Shown piece after piece: positions 7,020 through 12,490 of a stretch of DNA of 12,490 bases. The first letter of the stretch is position 1. Each line of letters opens with the position of its first letter. The DNA is from Acidobacteriota bacterium (GTDB lineage Bacteria; Acidobacteriota; Terriglobia; Acidiferrales; UBA7541). The notes beneath the pieces were generated by a model, which worked only from the letters and a program-made list of their open reading frames with translations, was not told where the DNA came from and searched no databases. A program made the translations under genes and the position numbers. The DNA lies in contig PLZZ01000134.1 of the NCBI GenBank assembly GCA_003153585.1, positions 10,387 through 22,876 on the forward strand, written 5' to 3'.

Positions 7020-7270
7020 CGCAATCTCCCCGGCGGGTCCGCCGTTTCCGGCGTTTCCAGCTTCAATTCGGGTCCTTCATGGTCCGGCAATTTCGAAGGA
7101 GGCAATTGCGGAATCCCCACTCCCCGATTCAGCTCGAAATGTTCTTTCGCGCAGCGCGGGCAATATCCCTTTCCCGTTTCTTCGTCGCGCTGGCTGGCGA
7201 GTTCGTAGCAATCGCAAATGCAATCGCAATACCCGGTGGTCGAAGCGGTCTTGATTGGCACCAGTCCCAT
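7016..7270 (-). CDS. Small Cys-rich protein with CxCxCxC and CPRC motifs
   Basis: The 84-residue product has alternating cysteines C15, C17, C19 and C21 (CDCICDC), then CPRC (C37, C40) and H44, all in the first half. This suggests one or two bound metal ions, possibly zinc in a ribbon-like fold. The second half is Pro/Glu-rich and probably unstructured. ATG at 7270 is chosen because GGAGG lies eight bases upstream on this strand; a TTG two codons earlier is less likely. Its stop and the aminotransferase stop share the palindrome CTAG at 7016-7019, so the genes converge with no spacer. I do not recognise a named family. The good ribosome site, the Cys spacing and the compact packing support a real gene. 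Confidence 0.7.
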   Translation of the reverse strand: MGLVPIKTASTTGYCDCICDCYELASQRDEETGKGYCPRCAKEHFELNRGVGIPQLPPSKLPDHEGPELKLETPETADPPGRLR

Positions 7271-7394
7271 CTGCAATTCCTCCGTCGCAGAATACTACCC
7301 GGGAGCGTTTCGTAGCGCAAGGCGGGAACGTCGGATAAAATCTAGCGGCGCCTGGCCAACCTTGGACAAACAGCTTGAAAAACACTGGAAGGGA

Positions 7395-7408
7395 GGGGTT
7401 TCAACCCC
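7395..7408. repeat. Short palindrome GGGGTT/AACCCC (copy 1)
   Basis: GGGGTT (7395-7400) and AACCCC (7403-7408) are perfect complements around a two-base centre. The core is nearly the same as that of the longer palindrome 18 bases downstream. It lies in the 208-base spacer between the Cys-rich gene and the end of the HD-GYP gene. Confidence 0.6.
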
Positions 7409-7426
7409 GCCGTAAGTCGCTCGCTT

Positions 7427-7450
7427 CTTCAGGGGTTTTAACCCCTGAAG
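7427..7450. repeat. Long palindrome with 11-base arms (copy 2), possible HD-GYP terminator
   Basis: CTTCAGGGGTT (7427-7437) and AACCCCTGAAG (7440-7450) are perfect 11-base complements around a TT centre. It lies 28 bases past the HD-GYP stop and could end that transcript, but no T-run follows on either strand, so it may instead be an interspersed palindromic element. Its core repeats copy 1 at 7395-7408 with a single base change. Confidence 0.65.
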
Positions 7451-7478
7451 TCTCCAACCGAGTTTTCAGCAGTCTCGA

Positions 7479-8558
7479 CTAAACGTGTTCGAGCTGTGCC
7501 AGCCGGAACGGATCGCCAACTTTATCGTGCAGTTCCAGCCAGACGCTGTCCGGCTGCGACAAAAATACTTCCACCACGCGCGGATCGAATTGGCGCCCCG
7601 AATACCGCCGAATTTCTTCGCGCGCGGCGGAAATCGGCATGGCTTTGCGGTACGGACGGTCGGAAATCATCGCATCCAGCGTATCCGCAACCGCGAATAT
7701 TCTTGCGCCCAGTGGGATCTGTTCGCCCTTTAATCCGCGCGGATATCCCGAGCCGTCGAAACACTCCTGGTGGGTGAGCACGATTTCCGCTGCATCTTTC
7801 AAGAAGGGAATTCGCTTCAGCACCGCGAACCCAATCCCGCAGTGCGTGCGCATGATTTCGCGCTCTTCGTTTGTCAGAGGGCCGGGCTTTCGAAGAATGC
7901 TGTCCGGAATCCCCATTTTGCCGATGTCGTGCAGGAACGCGCCGCGCGCGATGTGCCGCAGCAGCCCTTTATCCACGCCCATGATTCGCGCCATGGTGAT
8001 CGTGAATGCAGTAACGCGTTGGCAATGGCCCTCAGTCTCCGCGTCCTTCGCATCCAGTGCGCCGCCCAGCGCTTCCAATGTGTAGTCGTAGGATTGTTCT
8101 AGATCCTGCAGCGCGATGGATAGCTGCTGCGTGCGCTCCGCCACCAAATGCTCCAGGTCGCTCTGGTATGTCCGGTTCTCTAGCACGAGCTGCCGGTGCT
8201 CCAGCGCCCGCCGCACGCTCAGGTGAAGCTGGTCCTTCTCGAACGGTTTCAGAATGTAGTCGTACGCCCCCGCTCGGATCGCTTCCAGCGCGATGGAGAT
8301 ATCGTGCATCGCCGTGACCATAATCACCGGCACGTCCGGGTCTTCGGCGCGCAACTCGGAAAGCAGGCGTATCCCGTCCATTTCGGGCATTACGATGTCG
8401 CTCAACACCAGGTCAAACGAATCGTTCCCGAAAGCCTCGAGAGCGATCACTCCGTTCGCGCACACGGTACACTTGTACCCCTGTGCGTCGAGCAGGGTCG
8501 AAACGACCTCTCGAATCGCCTCTTCGTCGTCTACTACCAGGATTTTCTCTCGCTCCAC
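7479..8558 (-). CDS. Response regulator with HD-GYP cyclic-di-GMP phosphodiesterase domain (RpfG-like)
   Basis: The 359-residue product joins a receiver domain (about 1-120) to an HD-GYP domain (about 160-345) through a helical linker (115-160). Receiver residues are D10, D11, phosphoacceptor D54, T82 and K104. The HD-GYP domain has E174, H178, HDIGK (210-214), H239, H263, GYP at 271-273 and D292. The usual HHE triplet reads HQE (263-265), so one histidine of the metal cluster is replaced by Gln. The family hydrolyses cyclic di-GMP; phosphorylation by an unseen histidine kinase would control it. GTG at 8558 is preferred because GGAG lies six bases upstream and the receiver begins at once (MEREKILVVDD); the frame stays open back to 8648, but that extension does not resemble receiver sequence. 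No kinase or cyclase gene is adjacent. Confidence 0.93.
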   Translation of the reverse strand: MEREKILVVDDEEAIREVVSTLLDAQGYKCTVCANGVIALEAFGNDSFDLVLSDIVMPEMDGIRLLSELRAEDPDVPVIMVTAMHDISIALEAIRAGAYDYILKPFEKDQLHLSVRRALEHRQLVLENRTYQSDLEHLVAERTQQLSIALQDLEQSYDYTLEALGGALDAKDAETEGHCQRVTAFTITMARIMGVDKGLLRHIARGAFLHDIGKMGIPDSILRKPGPLTNEEREIMRTHCGIGFAVLKRIPFLKDAAEIVLTHQECFDGSGYPRGLKGEQIPLGARIFAVADTLDAMISDRPYRKAMPISAAREEIRRYSGRQFDPRVVEVFLSQPDSVWLELHDKVGDPFRLAQLEHV

Positions 8559-8776
8559 CGGCGGCTCCGAACCATCTCTATTGTAAGTATAAGCTGGGCC
8601 ACAATCTCGGGCAGGCGACTTGTTTCGTTTGCGTGCTAGTTTGCACAATGCCTCGCCATAGGCTCCTGGTCCGGCCGCCGCGTATCCTCCGGTCCTCCGA
8701 AGAAACCCGGGGAAACCTGCTATTCTTCATTGACATCCAAATCTAATATGTTCCGTCTAATTCTTCGGAGGTGGTG
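8559..8776. other. Divergent intergenic region, HD-GYP regulator / metallopeptidase
   Basis: This 218-base gap serves two divergent genes. A TTGACA hexamer is at 8730-8735 on the plus strand, but the best -10 candidate (TCTAAT, 8756-8761) is 20 bases away, too far for a standard promoter. On the minus strand TATACT (8591-8586) could be a -10 for the regulator, without a good -35. The main structural feature is the long-range inverted repeat at 8694-8771. Confidence 0.5.
8694..8771 (+). promoter_or_regulatory. 11-base inverted repeat covering the metallopeptidase ribosome-binding site
   Basis: CCTCCGAAGAA (8694-8704) is the exact complement of TTCTTCGGAGG (8761-8771), with 56 bases between. 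The right arm contains the GGAGG ribosome site (8767-8771), which lies five bases before ATG 8777. In an RNA starting upstream of 8694 the stem would hide that site. If transcription starts from the TTGACA at 8730, the left arm is absent and the stem cannot form. Confidence 0.5.
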
Positions 8777-10189
8777 ATGAAGCGGTTTGCAGTTTTGTTA
8801 CTCTCGTTTTCGTTGGGATTGGCGGTGGCCGCTCAGCAGGCTGCATCGCCGAAAATCGCCGCTCCTGCCCAAACGCCTCCGCCCGCTCAAGTCCCTGCAA
8901 CCTCCAACCCGGAATTCTTGAAAGCCGCCGACGAAGTGCTCGCGCAGATGAGTCAAATCCTGGCCCTGCCGATCAAGGAGCCGCTTAAAAAGAGCCTTCG
9001 CTCCAAACAGGAAATCCGCGAGTATCTGATCCGCGAAGAAAAAGAGGACAGGACCGACGCCGAGCGCTATAACGACGAAAAGACTCTGGAAGCTTTTGGC
9101 TTGATCCCCAAGGATTTTCCCCTCGATGCTTTCATGCTCGACGTTCTCACCGACCAGGTCGCCGGCCTTTACGACCCCAAAGCCAAGGAATTCTACATCG
9201 CGGACTGGATCCCCGCCGACGAGCAGCGCGAGGTCATGTCTCACGAATTGACTCATGCTTTAGAGGATCAGTCTTTCCACATTGATCCCTGGATCAAAGC
9301 CGCCCGGCCCAACGATGACGCCGAGCTCGCGCGCCAATCGGTCAGCGAAGGCTCTGCTCTCGCCGCCATGGTGGACTACTCCATGAAAGACCAAAAAGTC
9401 GGCGTCCGAGACCTGCCCGATGTCTCCCTTCTCATCCGTGCGGGCGCCGTCAGCGAGATGGACAAAGACCCTAAACTCTCCAAGGCTCCTGCCTTCATCC
9501 GTGACGAGCTGCTTTTCCCCTATCTCGCCGGCACCGGCTTTTCCCAGCAGTTTCTGAAGGCTCATTCCGGCTGGAAGGACCTTCACTTGATCTTCGAAAA
9601 TCCTCCCGTCTCCACCCAGCAAATCATCCATCCGGATCTTTATTTGTCCAACGTAAAGCCGGAAACCGTCACTTTGCCTGATTGGAAGGGTTTGGTGCCG
9701 GAGGATTGGAAGCTGCTGGAAGAAAACGTCCTGGGTGAATTCGGTCTCGGCGAGGTCTTAAAACAATTTCTCGGGCAGGAGCGCGCCGATAGGATTTCTC
9801 CGGCGTGGAAAGGAGATCGCTACGCTACCTTTGAAAACGCCTCGACCAAGAAAACTTCGCTGGTGTTCCGCGTGGCGCTGGACAACCCGGACGATGCCGC
9901 GCGTTTTTTCGGCCAGTATAGTGAAGTGCTGGAACTAAAACACACGGATCGCAAGGAACTTTTCCGCCGCCCCAATTTTTTCCAGTTTCAGACCGACTCC
10001 GGCGGAGTCTTTCTTCATTGCGCCGCGACCACCTGTCTGATTGTTGAAAACGCCGGCCGCGATACATTCGACAAAATCAACCGCGCGATCAGTCTCCCCG
10101 CCGCGCCAGTTCCTACCGACGCGGATGCCAAGCCTCCGCAGGCCATCACTATGCTGGTTCAACACGTCGCTCTTGGTTTTGGTGCTTAG
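8777..10189 (+). CDS. Secreted HExxH metallopeptidase-like protein
   Basis: The 470-residue product has a signal peptide (about 1-20, cleavage near AVAAQ) and a Pro/Ala/Gln-rich spacer (22-44). A probable zinc peptidase core follows: HELTHALEDQ at 156-165 gives H156, E157 and H160, and the downstream E191 in SVSEGSA is a plausible third zinc ligand, as in gluzincin-type enzymes. YDPKAKEFYI at 132-141 precedes the zinc helix as in related peptidases. The rest (about 200-470) is mixed alpha/beta with no recognised domain and two close cysteines (C416, C421 region). It is expected in the periplasm or outside the cell. ATG 8777 is chosen because GGAGG ends five bases before it; the frame also allows GTG at 8771 and 8774. 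It is apparently a single-gene unit. Substrate unknown; peptidase activity is inferred from the motif only. Confidence 0.8.
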   Translation: MKRFAVLLLSFSLGLAVAAQQAASPKIAAPAQTPPPAQVPATSNPEFLKAADEVLAQMSQILALPIKEPLKKSLRSKQEIREYLIREEKEDRTDAERYNDEKTLEAFGLIPKDFPLDAFMLDVLTDQVAGLYDPKAKEFYIADWIPADEQREVMSHELTHALEDQSFHIDPWIKAARPNDDAELARQSVSEGSALAAMVDYSMKDQKVGVRDLPDVSLLIRAGAVSEMDKDPKLSKAPAFIRDELLFPYLAGTGFSQQFLKAHSGWKDLHLIFENPPVSTQQIIHPDLYLSNVKPETVTLPDWKGLVPEDWKLLEENVLGEFGLGEVLKQFLGQERADRISPAWKGDRYATFENASTKKTSLVFRVALDNPDDAARFFGQYSEVLELKHTDRKELFRRPNFFQFQTDSGGVFLHCAATTCLIVENAGRDTFDKINRAISLPAAPVPTDADAKPPQAITMLVQHVALGFGA

Positions 10190-10244
10190 AAAACGGAAGG
10201 TCAGGCGCCGGCGCAGTTTCTTATCACAAGTCCGCCCGCGAGTT

Positions 10245-11327
10245 TCAATCGTTGAGCGATATCCCCGCCGAATCCGTACGGTGAATCACCATCATAGTCT
10301 GGTCGTCAGCCTGTCGCGTGCCTGACGAAAAACTGTTCACGTCCTTCAGGCAAGCCGCCAGCAGCTCTTGTGGCACCCATCCGTGCCGTTCGCCCGCCAC
10401 GCGCATGATCCGCGCGACACCGTATTCCTCGCCCTTCGTGTTTGCCGCTTCCGAAATTCCATCGGTGTACAGAATCAGGCTGTCTCCCGGTTCCAGAAGC
10501 ACCCGCTCAATCGTGTACCGGCTCTTCGCAAACATTCCCAGTGGCACTCCCGTCGAGGCAATCTTCCTCACCCCATTCTTCTCCACCACCAGCGCGGGAA
10601 AATGTCCGGCGCTGGCGATCTCAAGTTCACCGAAGCCGCCCGCGCGCCCGCAAATCAGCGTCGCGTACTGCCCCGCAATCGTGCTCTCGCAAAACACGTG
10701 ATTCGCCCGTTCAAGAAGCCCGTCCAGTTCCAGTCCCACGCCGGAAAGACTGCGAAACATTGCGTGCAAGTGCGACATCAGAAGCGCGGCAGCCACTCCT
10801 TTGCCCGCCACATCGCCGAAGAGAAACACCAGCTTCCCATCCCCGTTCGATGGCGAAATCAAATCGCAGTAATCGCCGCTCACCAGGCCCGCCGGCTTGT
10901 ATTGGTAGTGGACTCGCCAATCGCTAAATCGCAGATTCGTTTCCGGCAGCAGCCCGCGCTGGATTTTCGCCGCCAATTCCATATCGCGCTCAAGAGCGCG
11001 CTGCTCCCCGCTCGTAAGATGATCCAGGCAAAATTTCACCAGCGGATCGGCCAGAAGGCGTTCTTTTTCCACCGTGTCATTGCAAGTCGGGCAAATGCCG
11101 TATGTTCCGTCGTCCATCCTCTGAAGTGCGGAGTTCACCTCCACCAGAATCTCCAGGAACGGCGCTGCGGGAGCCTCCGGCGTCGCCGCCGAAACCACGG
11201 AATTCAGCTCGGTGCGTCGCTTTTCAAGTTGCTCGCGCAGGTAAGGATCCGTTACTCCAGGCATGGTGATAGCCTCCAGTTCAGAGCTTCTTGCAAGTCT
11301 CGCCGCGCTGCTATCCGATTCGGGCAT
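10245..11327 (-). CDS. SpoIIE-type PP2C phosphatase fused to a DksA/TraR-like zinc finger
   Basis: The 360-residue product has two parts. Residues about 28-105 look like a small DksA/TraR unit: two helical arms (28-48, 56-72), then YGICPTC...RLLADP...FCLDH with C79, C82, C100 and H103. The C-x2-C-x17-C-x2 spacing is that of DksA, with His replacing the last Cys. Residues about 115-350 are a SpoIIE/RsbU-type PP2C phosphatase: IQRGLLP (122-128), SGDYCD (150-155), GDVAGKG (171-177), YTDGISEA (287-294) and ADDQT (340-344) carry the metal-binding aspartates D152, D172, D289 and D342. Such enzymes dephosphorylate Ser/Thr sites, often on anti-sigma-factor antagonists. ATG 11327 is preferred because GAGGAG sits just upstream; it overlaps the exonuclease gene by 17 bases, suggesting translational coupling. 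No anti-sigma partner is present. Confidence 0.88.
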   Translation of the reverse strand: MPESDSSAARLARSSELEAITMPGVTDPYLREQLEKRRTELNSVVSAATPEAPAAPFLEILVEVNSALQRMDDGTYGICPTCNDTVEKERLLADPLVKFCLDHLTSGEQRALERDMELAAKIQRGLLPETNLRFSDWRVHYQYKPAGLVSGDYCDLISPSNGDGKLVFLFGDVAGKGVAAALLMSHLHAMFRSLSGVGLELDGLLERANHVFCESTIAGQYATLICGRAGGFGELEIASAGHFPALVVEKNGVRKIASTGVPLGMFAKSRYTIERVLLEPGDSLILYTDGISEAANTKGEEYGVARIMRVAGERHGWVPQELLAACLKDVNSFSSGTRQADDQTMMVIHRTDSAGISLND

Positions 11328-12490
11328 GGGAACTCCTCTTTTTGTCTCTTCCATCTGATTCCGCAGCTTGGGCCGGAGATTCCTCAACTATCGGCTCCAA
11401 CGGCAGACGTCCGGCCTTTCGCTCCAGCCTTGCCAGGCGATGCTCGAATCGCGTGCGTATCTGCTGGTAGCGTGCCCGCGCAATCGTGCCCAAGCGCTTC
11501 GCTCGCTGGAGCTCGCTAAGCGCATCGCGCGAAATCGACGCCGCGCGTTGAGGCTCGCGGATGTAGCGCTCGTAATAAATCGCCAGTTGTTCGTAGGCTT
11601 CAAATCCTTCGCGCGAATTCCCCAGCATCCCTTCCCATAAATCGCGCGCCTTCGAATGATCGCCCTCGCGCTTCGCCAGCCGCGCCAGCGATTGCCGGGC
11701 CACTCTATCCGTTTCCGCAGGCAATTCATCCGCCGCGAGCGACTGTTCGTAGTGTTTGCGCGCCCGCGTCGCTTCTCCGCGCCGCTCGCATATTCGCGAG
11801 AGTCCGAAAAGCTCGAATCCGTCTTTGCCCGGCAGATCCGCTTCGGCCAGCAGCGAAACGATGCGGCTCGAAAGCGCCGCCAGCCCCCGCAGATCCATTT
11901 GATTGTGCAGAAAAATCGGGACCAGCGGCTCCGGCGCCCCTCCGCGCAGAAAATCAAAATATATTTCGGGGATGAATTCCGACGCCACGTCCGCCCCGCG
12001 ATTCCACCCCAGCACGTGGCGCTCGAGTTCCTTCAAACGAACCGACCCAATCCGCAATCGCCACAAGTTTCGCGCCGGATGCAGAAAATCCAGATGCGCG
12101 CGCGGCGCGGGCGGCCGCAGCGTTCGCGTCATCCGATAGCGCGTTTCCAGTAGCGGCCAATCGAACGACTTGCCGTTGAACGTCACCAGCACCTTGCGCT
12201 CCGCCATTCGCTCCGCCAGGGTTAGCAGCAGTGCATGCTCCTCGCTGTGATCGCGCATGAAAAATTGTTCCACTTCCAGGCCGCCGGCGTCCCACCACGC
12301 AATCCCCACCATGAACGCGTAGGTTCCGCTCCCGCCCATGATCCCCGTGGTTTCCGTGTCCAAAAAAAGCCATTGCCGAGGGTCTCCCGCTTCCTCCGCG
12401 GCGTCCGGCAGCAGAAGCCGCAGCGCCGACGCATCCATTCTTTCGTCAGCCAAGCCGTGGCCCAATGGCGAGCAATCCGTTTTCACACCG
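11311..12490 (-). CDS. YprB-like RNase H-fold 3'-5' exonuclease with TPR-like tail (5' end at window edge)
   Basis: The visible 391 residues begin at a possible GTG at 12486, but the frame is open to the window edge and YprB-type proteins usually have more sequence before the nuclease, so the true start probably lies outside. The nuclease domain (about 38-205) is DEDD-like: D43 and E45 in FLDTETTG, N104 and D109 in VTFNGKSFDW, H131 and D133 in HLDFLH, and D198 in HNQMDLRGL. This fits the RNase_H_2 family of Bacillus YprB. Residues about 223-327 contain three TPR-like helical pairs, then a basic helix (330-360) and a polar end. Substrate (DNA or RNA) is not determined. Its last codons overlap the phosphatase start, so the two genes form one operon. 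Confidence 0.88.
   Translation of the reverse strand, partial: GVKTDCSPLGHGLADERMDASALRLLLPDAAEEAGDPRQWLFLDTETTGIMGGSGTYAFMVGIAWWDAGGLEVEQFFMRDHSEEHALLLTLAERMAERKVLVTFNGKSFDWPLLETRYRMTRTLRPPAPRAHLDFLHPARNLWRLRIGSVRLKELERHVLGWNRGADVASEFIPEIYFDFLRGGAPEPLVPIFLHNQMDLRGLAALSSRIVSLLAEADLPGKDGFELFGLSRICERRGEATRARKHYEQSLAADELPAETDRVARQSLARLAKREGDHSKARDLWEGMLGNSREGFEAYEQLAIYYERYIREPQRAASISRDALSELQRAKRLGTIARARYQQIRTRFEHRLARLERKAGRLPLEPIVEESPAQAAESDGRDKKRSSHARIG

Noticed and set aside
7395..7450. Possible CRISPR array
   Set aside because: There are only two palindromic copies of unequal length, separated by 18 bases, with no regular spacers and no cas genes.
8730..8761. TTGACA ... TCTAAT as a firm promoter for the metallopeptidase
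   Set aside because: The spacing is 20 bases, outside the normal 16-18, so it was noted only within the intergenic entry.
10205..10214. GCGCCGGCGC palindrome between convergent genes as a terminator
   Set aside because: It is a perfect palindrome with no loop bases and no T-run, so it would not make a good intrinsic terminator; a GC-rich chance match is likely.
10368..11519. 383-codon plus-strand open frame opposite the phosphatase gene
   Set aside because: It is antisense to a gene with clear PP2C and zinc-finger motifs. Its translation is rich in His, Arg and Gln without any motif, typical of a GC-driven shadow frame.

Overview
The window looks like chromosomal DNA of an Acidobacteriota-type soil bacterium. 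This is inferred from protein style only: an aa3-type oxidase operon with two tandem subunit III genes and a Gly-rich N-terminus on the first, a GLPQMK-type aminotransferase, and many signal-transduction hybrids. No rRNA or marker gene is present to prove the taxonomy. I see no insertion sequence, tRNA, rRNA, CRISPR array, attachment site or phage gene. Coding density is high and the intergenic gaps are short.

Layout. (1) 1-926, minus: a PilZ-type protein with a long helical tail, running off the left edge. (2) 927-1242: a divergent control region with a plausible sigma70 promoter for the oxidase genes. (3) 1243-5549, plus: a compact terminal-oxidase operon of CuA subunit II, catalytic subunit I, two subunit III genes and subunit IV. 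It is followed by a small membrane-anchored CxxC protein (5606-5851) whose end overlaps a PLP-dependent aminotransferase (5838-7019). (4) 7016-7270, minus: a small Cys-rich protein that ends on the same CTAG tetranucleotide as the aminotransferase. (5) 7395-7450: two related palindromes. (6) 7479-8558, minus: a response regulator with an HD-GYP output domain. (7) 8559-8776: a divergent spacer holding an 11-bp inverted repeat whose right arm covers the ribosome-binding site of the next gene. (8) 8777-10189, plus: a secreted HExxH metallopeptidase-like protein. (9) 10245-11327 and 11311-12490, minus: two overlapping genes, a YprB-like 3'-5' exonuclease upstream and a SpoIIE-type phosphatase carrying a DksA-type zinc finger downstream.

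How the genes work together. The oxidase genes give a cytochrome-c-oxidising, proton-pumping A1-type haem-copper oxidase: all haem and copper ligands, the D-channel Asp/Asn residues, the HPEVY Glu and the K-channel Lys are visible. Assembly factors (CtaA, CtaB, Sco) and a cytochrome c are not in the window. The small CxxC protein may be a membrane accessory or metal-handling factor for the oxidase, but that is inference from position. A PilZ-like protein and an HD-GYP regulator both point to cyclic di-GMP signalling, though they are 6.5 kb apart and not in one operon.

Most notable observations: coordinated loss of both side-chain ligands of the oxidase Mg2+ site in two different subunits; replacement of the electron-entry Trp of subunit II by Phe; several replaced active-site positions in the aminotransferase; the zinc-finger/phosphatase fusion; a CxCxCxC small protein; and a stem that could hide the metallopeptidase ribosome-binding site. 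I do not see a clearly new multi-gene defence or mobile system here.
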